A stretch of DNA of 64,000 nt from NCBI RefSeq assembly GCF_900102685.1, contig NZ_FMZA01000002.1, positions 124,001 through 188,000 of the forward strand, read 5' to 3'. Position numbers and translations under genes: made by a program. Shown here one piece after another: positions 27,581-36,144 of this stretch. Below the pieces are notes generated by a model. The model saw only the letters and a list, made by a program, of their open reading frames with translations. It was not told where the DNA came from and did no database searches. The first letter of the stretch is position 1, and each line of letters opens with the position of its first letter. This stretch comes from Melghirimyces thermohalophilus (lineage in GTDB: Bacteria; Bacillota; Bacilli; Thermoactinomycetales; DSM-45169).

Positions 27581-27595
27581 AGGAAAGCGCTATCA
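27581..27595. promoter_or_regulatory. cre-like site upstream of the DUF6230 operon
   Basis: AGGAAAGCGCTATCA differs from the CcpA consensus WTGNAANCGNWNNCW at one position. It lies 35 bases before the first gene. Tentative. Confidence 0.3.
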
Positions 27596-27629
27596 TGTTG
27601 GCTGACCTTAAAACAGTGAGGTGATCCGA

Positions 27630-28172
27630 TTGAAGTATCGCAAAAAGTGGTTTTGGACCAGTCTAACGATCTCCTTTACCCTGCTGTTGGTTGTACTGTC
27701 GGGGGTGTATGCCGGTGGTGTGGCCATGGCCGTGCCGATCGCCGGAGTTGGTGGTTTTCAAATCGAAGCGGATCAGATCAAGATCAGCAATTTCAAGCTT
27801 TTGCCCACGGTGGGGGAATCCAGTGAAAAGAAATCGATTCCTCAGGTGGCCACGCAGATGGACGCCAAGATCAAGGGGTTGAAACTGTACAAAGACCTGG
27901 ATATTCCCGGGCAAGGAAAGATCCGGGTGATGGTGACAGCCTCGGGGGAAGTGGTCTCCAATGGCATGGTGTTGGATATGTCCAAACTGACCGGGGATCA
28001 TCAATTCCAAAAATTAAAAATTCATGAAAACCATTCACAGGATTTTCGGCAAAAGTTTGAGATGTCCGCACCTAGCCTGGTGCTGAAAGACCCGAAAATC
28101 CGCGGGCACTATCTCTTTAACAACAGCATCTCCCTTCCGGGGATGAAGCTGGAGTTGCACAAAGTGGACTAA
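27630..28172 (+). CDS. DUF6230-like exported protein
   Basis: A 180-residue protein with an N-terminal membrane signal (KKWFWTSLTISFTLLLVVLSGVYAGGVAMAVPI) and a beta-rich exported domain (GVGGFQIEADQIKISNFKLLP..VATQMDAKIKGLKLYKDL). This layout is the one I know from actinobacterial DUF6230 proteins, which are encoded next to DUF6114 membrane proteins as here. The TTG at 27630 has GAGGTGAT about 6 bases upstream; the GTG at 27621 lies inside that motif. It is the first gene of a three-gene operon. Function unknown. Confidence 0.75.
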   Translation: MKYRKKWFWTSLTISFTLLLVVLSGVYAGGVAMAVPIAGVGGFQIEADQIKISNFKLLPTVGESSEKKSIPQVATQMDAKIKGLKLYKDLDIPGQGKIRVMVTASGEVVSNGMVLDMSKLTGDHQFQKLKIHENHSQDFRQKFEMSAPSLVLKDPKIRGHYLFNNSISLPGMKLELHKVD

Positions 28173-28193
28173 AGGAAGAGAGGAATCTTCTAT

Positions 28194-28616
28194 ATGGGTG
28201 ATTCGAATAAGCAGGTGGAGCCGGAACTGCCCCAGCGGAAAGAGAAAAACAACAAGAAACCGGAGCGTCCCAGGGCGGGGCTGATCCTGCTGATCCTGGC
28301 CGGTTTGTTCACCCTGTATATCCCGGTGCAGTTATATTGGCTCACCTTTGTACCGGGTAATTTTGCGTTTACCGGCATACTGTTCGGAGGCCTTTTGCTC
28401 GCCTGTGGAATCGTCGGTTGGATCATGCCTCACTATGTCCGGATACTCGGAATATTCGGGATCATCCTGTCCATTCTCTCCCTGATGGGGGCCTTGGGCG
28501 GGATGATTATCGGAATGTTGTTGGGGATTGTAGGCGGTTGTCTGTGCATCTCCTGGGAACAGGAGGACTCGGGCGACAACGGAAAAGCCCCTGCCAAAAA
28601 AGAGGAGGCGGTTTGA
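28194..28616 (+). CDS. DUF6114-like membrane protein
   Basis: A 140-residue protein with a charged N-terminal tail (about 1-30, Lys/Glu/Pro rich) and four membrane helices. It contains [23 protein letters not shown] and the glycine-rich [20 protein letters not shown], the pattern typical of DUF6114. AGAGGAA is about 9 bases before the ATG. It lies 21 bases after the DUF6230 gene, and its stop overlaps the next start. Function unknown; it probably forms an envelope complex with its neighbours. Confidence 0.75.
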   Translation: MGDSNKQVEPELPQRKEKNNKKPERPRAGLILLILAGLFTLYIPVQLYWLTFVPGNFAFTGILFGGLLLACGIVGWIMPHYVRILGIFGIILSILSLMGALGGMIIGMLLGIVGGCLCISWEQEDSGDNGKAPAKKEEAV

Positions 28617-29677
28617 AGAAATCCCTCTTCATACCGTCCAACGATTTCGAAAAAACGGAGTACACACCGACTGGGGTGGATGAAGGGGGGGATAGCCCTT
28701 TGAAGCAATTGAGCCACCCGGTGATCATCGGTTTGATCTTATTTCTCCTTATCGCGTCCGTTTCTTCAGCGGCTGCCTCGGGAACCGGGGACGAGCCGGA
28801 AGCATTGATTATCCGGGCCGATCGGATCGAGTCTGCCGGATTATTGATGGGGTTGGATTCAGGCCAACGCAGTTGGTTGTTAACCCTTCAGATTGGGGAG
28901 TCGAAGATCGAAGGGATGGAGATGGCCGCATCCTATGGGAACGGACAAGGGGGATGGCAGCTGGATATCCAAGATTCCGGACCGGTGTCGATCCAGGATT
29001 TGCAAGTGAAAGTGAGCGCAATCGGTTTCAAGATCAAACCCGGCGATTTGCTGGAGATCGACAGGCCGGTGCCCTCCGTCGTCCTTCATGATGTTTATCT
29101 CCGGGTGGAAAAGATGGAAGCGGGATCGGCCCATATGCCCTCTTTGGATCTGGATACCACAAAGGAGGTCTCTCTGGAGCGTCCGCAGGGCGGTATTTTT
29201 ATCGACTTGCGCCAGTTTGGGGAGGACGATGAACAAGAGGTAGAAAAAGAGGTGAATCGGATGGTATCCGGGGAGCCTGAGGAGGAGAAAAAAGAGAAAG
29301 AGGCACCGACCGACGGGGATCAATCCGCCGACGAGCATAAACAGGATGAGAATTCCGGTGAAGGGGATACAGAGGATCCCGATTCGGCACAGGAAGGGGA
29401 TTCCGATCCCGATGAGGGAGCGGATCAGCAGGAAGAACTGACGAAGACCATCCGGTTGAAACGCTACTTTTCCGCCCTGGAAATCGTGAATCAGGCGAAA
29501 ACCTATGATGCCGACATCACACTGAAACGGAAGGACAAGGAGTATGATGCGAAGGACTGGGGACGGATGGTCCTGATGAAGCGGTTCTCAGGAACCGAGA
29601 TCGAACTGGTCGTCAACGGACCGGATAAAAAGAAGGCACTCAAAGAGATGGCTCAATTCCTGGGTAAAGAAGAATAG
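28613..29677 (+). CDS. Exported DUF6230-related protein with acidic linker
   Basis: About 354 residues. A hydrophobic segment ([23 protein letters not shown]) is followed by a DUF6230-like beta domain ([19 protein letters not shown]... [20 protein letters not shown]), a long Glu/Asp-rich disordered linker (about residues 200-290) and a small C-terminal alpha/beta domain ([36 protein letters not shown]). Two starts are credible: TTG 28613 (AGGAGG 4 bases upstream, overlapping the previous stop) and TTG 28700 (G-run 8 bases upstream, giving a classic signal peptide [10 protein letters not shown]). The first is listed because of the coupling. Confidence 0.7.
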   Translation: MKKSLFIPSNDFEKTEYTPTGVDEGGDSPLKQLSHPVIIGLILFLLIASVSSAAASGTGDEPEALIIRADRIESAGLLMGLDSGQRSWLLTLQIGESKIEGMEMAASYGNGQGGWQLDIQDSGPVSIQDLQVKVSAIGFKIKPGDLLEIDRPVPSVVLHDVYLRVEKMEAGSAHMPSLDLDTTKEVSLERPQGGIFIDLRQFGEDDEQEVEKEVNRMVSGEPEEEKKEKEAPTDGDQSADEHKQDENSGEGDTEDPDSAQEGDSDPDEGADQQEELTKTIRLKRYFSALEIVNQAKTYDADITLKRKDKEYDAKDWGRMVLMKRFSGTEIELVVNGPDKKKALKEMAQFLGKEE

Positions 29678-29686
29678 GGGCCTTGC

Positions 29687-29721
29687 AAGGGTTGCATCTT
29701 GACGATGCAGCCCTTCTGTTT
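29687..29721 (+). terminator. Terminator of the DUF6230/DUF6114 operon
   Basis: AAGGGTTGCATC / GATGCAGCCCTT, a 12-base-pair stem with a 5-base loop, 10 bases after the stop; the T-tail is modest. Confidence 0.7.
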
Positions 29722-29750
29722 GGCGCCATGCTGGAATCAGGGGAAAACAC

Positions 29751-29777
29751 AAAAAACCTCCCAGGTGGAGGTTTTTG
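29751..29777. terminator. Terminator of the siderophore operon (minus strand)
   Basis: AAAAAACCTCC / GGAGGTTTTTG forms a short stem with A- and T-rich ends that can work in both directions. It lies just after the last gene of the minus-strand iron operon. Confidence 0.75.
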
Positions 29778-29791
29778 TCCGTGGCCATGCT

Positions 29792-30532
29792 TTAGACGGT
29801 ACAGGAACCCCGACGTCCTGTCGGGCAATTGGCACAGGGTTTGGCACCGGGCAACCGATGGTAGAGGCAGCAGGTGCGGCGGGTTAGCCCTTCCCCCTCA
29901 TCGGTGAGGGCCTTTGGCTTCTTGGCAAGCGGATTGGGGGGACAGCCGGCGATCAAGTCATTCTCTTCTTCGGTCAAAAAGCGAAAGTCGGAGATGATCT
30001 GTTCCTTTTCCGCTGGATCGGATGTTTCTTCCCTCCACTTTTCGTAGTAATAGTCGATATAACAGCGGGCGCTTTCCCATAAGATGGGCGAAGGGATATA
30101 AGTGGACAGCGAGGTTACAAGTGGAGTGATATTCTCCTGAAAGAGTCTTCGCAGAGCTTCCGCCCGCCACGCCTCTCGATCACCGTCTCGGAAGGATGAC
30201 ACTTGTGGATGTTCCGAGATGATTGAAAGGTTCCAGCCCCCGTGAAAGAGGATCTGAAGAGAGTCCGGCGTAAAAAGAGGCGCTTGGTTTTTTCGAGTGA
30301 CACCATATAAGGTATCGGCCAACAGCAGCGAGAGGACCTGTTTGGCCAGCATGGAGGCGGCAACGGTTAAATGATCCGTACCGATTCCTTTCCCCCACCT
30401 CCGAAGCAGCGCCTCCCGGGTAGATGGGTGGATCAGAGAACGGATTGACGCTCCGCGGGAAGGGGAGCGGAAGGTCGGAATACTGCCTTGTCCAGAAGTT
30501 GTGTCTGTACGGTTCAAAGCTTGGGTGGACAT
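29792..30532 (-). CDS. FhuF-like ferric-siderophore reductase with [2Fe-2S] C terminus
   Basis: A 246-residue protein. The last 30 residues carry the FhuF-type cysteine motif CC-x(10)-C-x2-C (RRTCCLYHRLPGAKPCANC), which binds a [2Fe-2S] cluster used to reduce and release iron from ferric siderophores in the cytoplasm. The helical N-terminal part (LTVAASMLAKQVLSLLLADTLYG) fits FhuF/IucA-associated domains. The ATG at 30532 follows GGGGG by 7 bases and comes 2 bases after the ATPase stop. It is the last gene of the minus-strand uptake operon. Confidence 0.85.
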   Translation of the reverse strand: MSTQALNRTDTTSGQGSIPTFRSPSRGASIRSLIHPSTREALLRRWGKGIGTDHLTVAASMLAKQVLSLLLADTLYGVTRKNQAPLFTPDSLQILFHGGWNLSIISEHPQVSSFRDGDREAWRAEALRRLFQENITPLVTSLSTYIPSPILWESARCYIDYYYEKWREETSDPAEKEQIISDFRFLTEEENDLIAGCPPNPLAKKPKALTDEGEGLTRRTCCLYHRLPGAKPCANCPTGRRGSCTV

Positions 30533-30534
30533 GG

Positions 30535-31359
30535 TTATACCCCCGTTCCGGTAGCCGGATGATGGAAAAGGCACCGTCCTCTTCCATGGGGCACACAGGT
30601 AGGTGTGCCGAAGAGCGGGTCCGGAAGAATATCACAATCGAGGCCGAACACTTCCTTCACCATGCGGTCCGTTACAATCGCTTCAGGCGGCCCCTGACTG
30701 TGAACCCCGCGGTTATGGACAGCCACCATATGGTGAGCGTATCGGCAAGCTTGATTCAGATCATGGAGCACCATCACAATGGTGCGATTGTCCTGTTCGT
30801 TCAGCTCAAACAGGAGATCGAGAATCTCAATCTGGTGGGTCATATCCAAGTAAGTGGTTGGTTCGTCCAGCAACAGCGTGTCGGTTCCCTGGGCCAGGGT
30901 CATGGCAATCCAAGCCCGCTGTCGTTGTCCGCCGGAGAGGGAGTCGATGGGACGGTCGGCGAAATCTGTCATCCGGGTCATTTCCAGTGCCCACCGAACC
31001 TGCTCCTCATCCTCATCCGACCACTGGTTGACCCAGCTTTGGTGGGGATAGCGCCCCTGTTTGGCCAGCTGGAGCACGGTAAGCCCCTCTGGTGCGACCG
31101 GTCCCTGAGGCAGAATGGCCAGTTCCCGGGCCGTTTTTTTTGTGGATTGGCGGGCGATATTGCGTCCGTTCAGCAGGACAGCTCCCTTTTTCGGCTTCAT
31201 CAACCGAGCCAGTGAACGGAGGAGTGTAGACTTACCACACCCGTTGGCACCCACCAGGGCCGTGATCTGCCCCTTGGGAATCTGGAGGTCCAGATCGAAA
31301 ATTATCGGTTCGTCGGTGTAAGCCAGAGTCAGGCTGTCAGTTTCCAGGGTCGGCTTCAT
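30535..31359 (-). CDS. Iron-siderophore ABC transporter ATP-binding protein (FecE/FhuC type)
   Basis: A 274-residue ATPase: Walker [17 protein letters not shown]-loop [14 protein letters not shown], signature [19 protein letters not shown], Walker [12 protein letters not shown], and the H-loop [13 protein letters not shown], all typical of the siderophore/B12 uptake class. It powers import through the two FecCD permeases encoded immediately upstream. It is transcribed from the Fur-box region at about 33.5 kb. Confidence 0.95.
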   Translation of the reverse strand: MKPTLETDSLTLAYTDEPIIFDLDLQIPKGQITALVGANGCGKSTLLRSLARLMKPKKGAVLLNGRNIARQSTKKTARELAILPQGPVAPEGLTVLQLAKQGRYPHQSWVNQWSDEDEEQVRWALEMTRMTDFADRPIDSLSGGQRQRAWIAMTLAQGTDTLLLDEPTTYLDMTHQIEILDLLFELNEQDNRTIVMVLHDLNQACRYAHHMVAVHNRGVHSQGPPEAIVTDRMVKEVFGLDCDILPDPLFGTPTCVPHGRGRCLFHHPATGTGV

Positions 31360-31394
31360 CTCGGATCAACCTCCCGTCTCAAGCATGACAAGGT

Positions 31395-32435
31395 TTATAC
31401 ATGACGTTCGCTTTTAAGGAGCAAAACAATCAAAAACGGGGCTCCCAGCACGGCGGTAAAAAGACCCGCCGGCAAATCGAGAGGGCTAAATGCAGTCCGT
31501 GCTGTCAGATCCGCCACCATGACCAGCAGTGCACCGGTCACTGCGGCTACCGGCAGCAACTGGCCTTGGGAGGGTCCCGTCAACATCCGGGCGATATGGG
31601 GGGCCATCAGGCCGACAAAGCCGATGGGACCCGCGGCGGCTACTGCGATGCCGGCCAAGGCCACGCTGTACAGGACCAGCAACAATCGGTGGAGCTGGAC
31701 CCGGCTTCCCAATCCCGTCGCCAATGATTCACCCAGCTCCTGGGCGTTGAGGTGGCGGGAGGATAGCAGAGTGAGGGGGAGAAACACGGCGACTTGGGCG
31801 GCGGTTCTCCACACGGTTTCCCACGAACTGGCGTAGACGCTCCCGGTGAGCCACACCATCGCCTGACTGGTGGTATGGATCGGACTGATGATCAACAGCA
31901 AGGAGGTGAGGCCCACCGCCGCCGCATTGACCCCGATCCCGATCAGGATGAGGCGGAAGGGGGAGACCCCTTTCTTCCAGGCCAAAAGGTAGATCAAAAA
32001 GGTGGTCAGTGCGCCTCCGGCCAAGGCGGCGACGGAAACCCATTGGGACCCGATGCCGGTAAGCAGGGTGAGACAGGCCACAGCCCCCACCGATGCCCCT
32101 CCGGTGATGCCGATCACATCCGGGGAAGCGAGGGGGTTTCTCACCACACCCTGTAAAATAGCTCCAGCTACCGCCAAGGCCATGCCTACCAAAAGCGCAG
32201 TCAAGACCCGGGGCAAGCGCAGGCTGTTGATCACCATGATGTCGGCGGGGGATCCCTGCCCGGTGAGGGCGGCGATCACATCCCCCGGCGGGATATACAT
32301 TTCTCCGATTCCCACGCTGATGACAAACACCGCTCCGCTGATCAGGGTTAATAGAGCCAACCAGACCAAGGGGCGGACATCCATCAACAAGGAAAGGTGG
32401 AGCGGTCGGATGCGGATGGTGATTTTTCGCTTCAC
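31395..32435 (-). CDS. FecCD-family siderophore permease, second subunit
   Basis: A 346-residue protein with about ten membrane helices. It contains the family hallmarks LRLPRVLTALLVGMALAVAGAILQGVVRNPLASPDVIGITGGAS and GPIGFVGLMAPHIARMLTG. It forms a heterodimeric channel with the permease encoded upstream, whose stop it overlaps by four bases. A cytoplasmic basic N-terminal tail (KRKITIRIRPLHLS) precedes the first helix. Confidence 0.95.
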   Translation of the reverse strand: MKRKITIRIRPLHLSLLMDVRPLVWLALLTLISGAVFVISVGIGEMYIPPGDVIAALTGQGSPADIMVINSLRLPRVLTALLVGMALAVAGAILQGVVRNPLASPDVIGITGGASVGAVACLTLLTGIGSQWVSVAALAGGALTTFLIYLLAWKKGVSPFRLILIGIGVNAAAVGLTSLLLIISPIHTTSQAMVWLTGSVYASSWETVWRTAAQVAVFLPLTLLSSRHLNAQELGESLATGLGSRVQLHRLLLVLYSVALAGIAVAAAGPIGFVGLMAPHIARMLTGPSQGQLLPVAAVTGALLVMVADLTARTAFSPLDLPAGLFTAVLGAPFLIVLLLKSERHV

Positions 32436-33493
32436 TCTGAGACGCTCCTTCGGGCGATGGTGATGAAAAAGGGAACCCCGATCAAGGCGGTGATGATGCC
32501 GACTGGCACCTCATCGGACAAGACACGGGCAGCAGTGCCGGCGAGAAGCTCGGCGACCGGTCCGCCGGGCATGATCAGGTACCGAGCCCCAATATCCGCC
32601 AGGAGCAGAAAGCTCCCACCCAGCAAAGCGCAGTACGGCAACAGCCAGCGATAATCGTTGCCCACCAGAAAACGGGCGATATGGGGCACTACCAGGCCGA
32701 CCATTCCGATCGGTCCGGCGACGGCGACGGCACCGCCGGCGAGCAGCATCACGCAGAGAGCGGATAAAAACTTCACCCAGCCGGTTCGCTGTCCCAGCCC
32801 CCGGGCCACGTTTTCTCCCATCAACAGGGTGGTGACAGGACGGGAGAGGGCGAAGGTTAAAGCCCAAGCAGCAATAAAAAAGGGCAGAACCGTCGTCAAT
32901 GATTGCAAACTGCGGCCCACAATGGATCCGGACAACCAGAAGAGCACTTCTTCTAAGGTCGTTTCATCCGTCACCAGCACCCCTTGGGTCAAGGTGGAAA
33001 AGAAAGCGGTCATCGCCGCTCCAGCCAGGGTTAGTTTTAAAGGGGTGAGTCCGGTTCGGCCAGCGGAGCCCAGCCCGTAGACGATCAAGCCGCTGATCGC
33101 CGCACCTGCGAAGGCTACCCAGGTATACGCCTGAAAAGATGCAACGGAAAAAAAGGCAGCTGCCGCCACAACGGCAAATGCGGCTCCAGCATTGATGCCG
33201 AAGATGCCCGGCGAAGCGAGGGGGTTTCGGGTGAGGGCTTGCATCAGAGCACCGGCCATCGCCAAGCTGGCCCCCACGCAAAGGGCGATCAAGGCTCGGG
33301 GCAGGCGGGTGTTTAAAATCACCAGTTCCACTTGGGTCGGCTCCGGTGTCTGAAAGGCATTCAATAATGTCTGCCAACCCACTTGGGTCAGCCCCCATTT
33401 GATACTGCCGGTCAGAGTGACCAGCAGGAGGAGAACCCCTGCTACCAGGCCGAGTGTGCGCAGTGTCAATGTTCGAAAAGGATGAGAGCGCAT
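32432..33493 (-). CDS. FecCD-family siderophore permease, first subunit
   Basis: A 353-residue permease with about ten helices and the motifs NTRLPRALIALCVGASLAMAGALMQALTRNPLASPGIFGINAGA and GPIGMVGLVVPHIARFLVG. AGGAGA lies 6 bases before the ATG at 33493. It is the first gene of the minus-strand operon; its promoter region holds a perfect Fur box at 33542-33556, about 50 bases upstream of the start. Confidence 0.95.
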   Translation of the reverse strand: MRSHPFRTLTLRTLGLVAGVLLLLVTLTGSIKWGLTQVGWQTLLNAFQTPEPTQVELVILNTRLPRALIALCVGASLAMAGALMQALTRNPLASPGIFGINAGAAFAVVAAAAFFSVASFQAYTWVAFAGAAISGLIVYGLGSAGRTGLTPLKLTLAGAAMTAFFSTLTQGVLVTDETTLEEVLFWLSGSIVGRSLQSLTTVLPFFIAAWALTFALSRPVTTLLMGENVARGLGQRTGWVKFLSALCVMLLAGGAVAVAGPIGMVGLVVPHIARFLVGNDYRWLLPYCALLGGSFLLLADIGARYLIMPGGPVAELLAGTAARVLSDEVPVGIITALIGVPFFITIARRSVSE

Positions 33494-33541
33494 GGGATAT
33501 CTCCTAATCGTAGCCTTACGAAATAAGTATGATCACTTGTA

Positions 33542-33556
33542 TGATAATCATTATCA
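33542..33556. promoter_or_regulatory. Fur box 1 (perfect 7-1-7)
   Basis: TGATAATCATTATCA matches the Bacillus 7-1-7 Fur consensus exactly. It lies in the divergent promoter region, nearer the minus-strand permease operon. Confidence 0.9.
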
Positions 33557-33573
33557 AAAGAAAGGTCAATAAA

Positions 33574-33588
33574 TGATAATCATTTTCA
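33574..33588. promoter_or_regulatory. Fur box 2
   Basis: TGATAATCATTTTCA has one mismatch to the perfect palindrome. It lies 10 bases upstream of the -35 of the binding-protein promoter. Confidence 0.85.
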
Positions 33589-33597
33589 CGATCTTTC

Positions 33598-33626
33598 TTG
33601 ACAGTTTTTTGGGGCTTACTTAAGAT
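33598..33626 (+). promoter_or_regulatory. Promoter of the siderophore-binding protein gene
   Basis: TTGACA at 33598-33603, a 17-base spacer, and TAAGAT at 33621-33626; flanked by Fur boxes 2 and 3. Confidence 0.8.
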
Positions 33627-33637
33627 GAGGGCAGTAT

Positions 33638-33652
33638 TGAAAATCATTTTCA
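33638..33652. promoter_or_regulatory. Fur box 3
   Basis: TGAAAATCATTTTCA, a perfect palindrome of Fur type, just downstream of the expected transcription start, where bound Fur would block polymerase. Confidence 0.85.
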
Positions 33653-33672
33653 TTGAGACGGAGGTTGAAGCC

Positions 33673-34632
33673 GTGGGTCCTTGGAGAAAATGGATCGGTA
33701 TTGGGATGGCATCGGTTCTCCTATTTACTGTCGGCTGTGGTGGCGGTGGCGCAGCAGACCAAAGCGGTGATGAGAAGGAACAGGGAAAAACCCGGGTGGT
33801 TGAACACGCCATGGGGAAAACGGTGATAAAAGGGACGCCGGAACGGGTGGTGGTCCTGACCAATGACGGAGTGGACGATGCACTGGCCTTGGGGGTCAAA
33901 CCGGTAGGTGCTGTCCAATCCTGGATCGGGGATCCCTGGTATGATTTCATCACCGATGAGATGAAAGGCGTGGAAGTGGTGGGAGAGGAAGTGCAGCCCA
34001 ATCTGGAAAAGATCGCCGCACTGAAGCCGGATTTGATCATCGGCAGCAAAGTCCGCCACGAAAAGATTTACGACAAACTGTCTGCCATCGCTCCCACTGT
34101 TTACAGTGACACGGTGGGACATGTATGGAAGGAAAATTTCAAACTGTATGCGAAAGCCTTAAATAAAGAGGATCAGGCGCAGCAACAATTGAAGGAATGG
34201 GAGCAAAGAATCGCTGATTTTAAAGAGAGTATGGGAGACGACTTGGATACAAAGGTATCGATTGTCCGCTTCCTCCCGGGTCTCGTTCGTATTCACCACA
34301 ACGGCTTCCCGGATGCAGTAGTACAAGAAGTCGGTTTGAAACGCCCTCAATCCCAAATCAAAAAAGCCCACTCCAGCGAAGTGACCGAAGAGCGGATCCC
34401 TGAGATGGACGGTGACGTGATGTTTGTCTTGACGATGGAAGAAGGGGATGGAAAGGCGACCAAACTGAAGGAGGAGTGGATGAATAAACCCCTTTTCAAA
34501 CAGCTGGATGTGGCTCAAGAGGGAAACGTATATGAAGTGAACGATGTATACTGGAATCTTTCCGGCGGGATTCAGGCAGCGAACAAAATACTGGATGATC
34601 TGGAGAAACACCTGCTCGATAAATCACGTTAA
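33673..34632 (+). CDS. Iron-siderophore ABC transporter substrate-binding lipoprotein
   Basis: A 319-residue lipoprotein of the FecB/FhuD class. The GTG at 33673 has GGAGG about 8 bases upstream and gives a signal peptide ending in LLFTVGCGGG (lipobox). The mature protein starts with a Gly/Asp/Glu-rich spacer, then TRVVEHAMGKTVIKGTPERVVVLTN and NLEKIAALKPDLIIGSK, typical of the two-lobed type III binding fold. It captures ferric siderophore outside the membrane for the FecCD/FecE importer encoded divergently. Longer in-frame starts lie within Fur box 3 and the promoter. Confidence 0.93.
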   Translation: MGPWRKWIGIGMASVLLFTVGCGGGGAADQSGDEKEQGKTRVVEHAMGKTVIKGTPERVVVLTNDGVDDALALGVKPVGAVQSWIGDPWYDFITDEMKGVEVVGEEVQPNLEKIAALKPDLIIGSKVRHEKIYDKLSAIAPTVYSDTVGHVWKENFKLYAKALNKEDQAQQQLKEWEQRIADFKESMGDDLDTKVSIVRFLPGLVRIHHNGFPDAVVQEVGLKRPQSQIKKAHSSEVTEERIPEMDGDVMFVLTMEEGDGKATKLKEEWMNKPLFKQLDVAQEGNVYEVNDVYWNLSGGIQAANKILDDLEKHLLDKSR

Positions 34633-34655
34633 AACATAAAACCATCTGACTCGAT

Positions 34656-34681
34656 ACAGACGGTGCGCCGTCTGTTTTTTC
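34656..34681 (+). terminator. Terminator of the siderophore-binding protein gene
   Basis: ACAGACGG / CCGTCTGT with a 4-base loop and six T residues. Confidence 0.9.
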
Positions 34682-34722
34682 TTGGCCCTTTTTTGGCAAA
34701 CGTCAGGCAAACAAGTCTCCAT

Positions 34723-34736
34723 ACATGGTACCATGT
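34723..34736. promoter_or_regulatory. Perfect 14-base palindrome upstream of the glycosyltransferase gene
   Basis: ACATGGTACCATGT lies about 60 bases upstream of the -10 element and could be a regulator site. The regulator is unknown. Confidence 0.35.
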
Positions 34737-34793
34737 GGGTCGATGGCATAATATCCACAAATCGGGCGGTACATATCAGATCCCTGGCTATTA

Positions 34794-34802
34794 TGGTATA
34801 AT
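34794..34802 (+). promoter_or_regulatory. Extended -10 promoter of the glycosyltransferase gene
   Basis: TGGTATAAT (TGn plus a perfect TATAAT) about 48 bases before the start codon; no obvious -35. Confidence 0.6.
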
Positions 34803-34849
34803 AAGTGGCTCTGTGCGGATGCCGTCCCGAAAAGAAAGGTGGAGAGCGT

Positions 34850-36031
34850 ATGATCGAGCCGATGGCCCGGGCGGATGATTCTGTCTCCGGGGATTTGCAC
34901 AACGGGATCGTACAGACTGGGAAAAAGGTTCTGGTCGTTTCGGAGAATTTTGGTACGGGACATACCAAAGCGGCTGAGGCCTTGGCAAAGGGGCTCCGTT
35001 CTGAACATCGGGGAATCGAAGTTCAAATGGTGGAATTGGGGCGGGAACTGCAACCGAAAGTGAGTCGCTTCTTGCTCTCATCTTATTTAAATATCATTCG
35101 GAAGACACCTCAGGTATGGAAAATGCTGTATGGACGCCACCATACCCGCTCTTTTCCCCAATGGCTGCAGTGGTGTATCTATCGAACCCTGTACACCCGG
35201 CTGGCTGCCTATATCGAAGAGATTCGGCCCGATCTGGTCGTCTCCACCCATCCCTTTGCCAGTTCAGGTGTGGCTCGATTGAAACGACAGGGCTTGAGTA
35301 CGATTTTGTGCACACTGGTTACAGATTTTTCTGCCCATGGAGCCTGGATCCATCCGGAAACGGATCGTTACCTGGTCACCCATAAGGGTGTCAGGAGACA
35401 GATGGTGGGAATGGGCGTTCGCCCTGAACGGATATTAACCACTGGAATTCCGACGGATCGTCGTTTTTGGAAGAAGCAAAACCAGCGGGAAGTACGGGAG
35501 CGGATGGGGCTGAAACAGATGTCCACTCTGCTGATTCTCGGCGGTGGCTTAGGTCTCGGGGGGACCGATCGGGTCGTGCGGGCAGCGGCTAAGTGGAAAG
35601 AAGAGTTGCAGATTTTGGTCTGCACTGGTTATAACCGCCAATTGAAAGAGAGTATGGAAAGAGATGGAGAATTGCGCCACCCTCACATTCGCATCACCGG
35701 ATTTACCACGCAGATGGCGGACTGGATGGATGCGGCAGACCTGATCGTGTCCAAGCCCGGCGGCATGACCTGCACGGAGGCGATCGCCAAGGAAAAGCCT
35801 CTGCTCATTTACGGTACCATCCCCGGCCACGAGGAACGAAACGGACAGTTTATGTTGGAACAGGGGTTGGCGGAAAAAGCTGATGATGACGACGAACTAG
35901 ATTGTTGGTTTCAGCGGTTGGTATCAGGCGATCTTCCTTTGGACCGTCTCCGGGAACGGATGATGGTATGGCGTGAACGGATCCATCCTTCTCACAGTGT
36001 ACAAGCTGTACTCGAAATGTTGACTTCCTGA
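34850..36031 (+). CDS. MGDG-synthase/UgtP-like glycosyltransferase (GT28)
   Basis: A 393-residue membrane-associated glycosyltransferase that adds sugar from a UDP donor to diacylglycerol, making glycolipid (and in Bacillus the lipoteichoic acid anchor). Motifs: VVSENFGTGHTKAAEAL (MGDG synthase N domain), VVSTHPFASSGVARLK, TLVTDFSAHGAWIHPETDRYLV, and the donor-binding VSKPGGMTCTEAIAKEKPLL. AGGTGGAG lies about 6 bases before the ATG at 34850. It is full length and encoded alone. UgtP, MGDG synthase or a related enzyme cannot be separated by eye. Confidence 0.88.
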   Translation: MIEPMARADDSVSGDLHNGIVQTGKKVLVVSENFGTGHTKAAEALAKGLRSEHRGIEVQMVELGRELQPKVSRFLLSSYLNIIRKTPQVWKMLYGRHHTRSFPQWLQWCIYRTLYTRLAAYIEEIRPDLVVSTHPFASSGVARLKRQGLSTILCTLVTDFSAHGAWIHPETDRYLVTHKGVRRQMVGMGVRPERILTTGIPTDRRFWKKQNQREVRERMGLKQMSTLLILGGGLGLGGTDRVVRAAAKWKEELQILVCTGYNRQLKESMERDGELRHPHIRITGFTTQMADWMDAADLIVSKPGGMTCTEAIAKEKPLLIYGTIPGHEERNGQFMLEQGLAEKADDDDELDCWFQRLVSGDLPLDRLRERMMVWRERIHPSHSVQAVLEMLTS

Positions 36032-36074
36032 CCGTTTCCTACTTCCATCCTTTATTTCCGTTTCCTGCTATATC

Positions 36075-36103
36075 TTGTTCTTTTCCCATCGGATGGATAT
36101 AAT
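36075..36103 (+). promoter_or_regulatory. Promoter of the O-antigen-ligase-like gene
   Basis: TTGTTC at 36075-36080, a 17-base spacer, and a perfect TATAAT at 36098-36103, 42 bases before the TTG start. Confidence 0.7.
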
Positions 36104-36144
36104 TCTAACGGTACGGCAACTTCACTGTTAAGGGAGTCTTTCAT

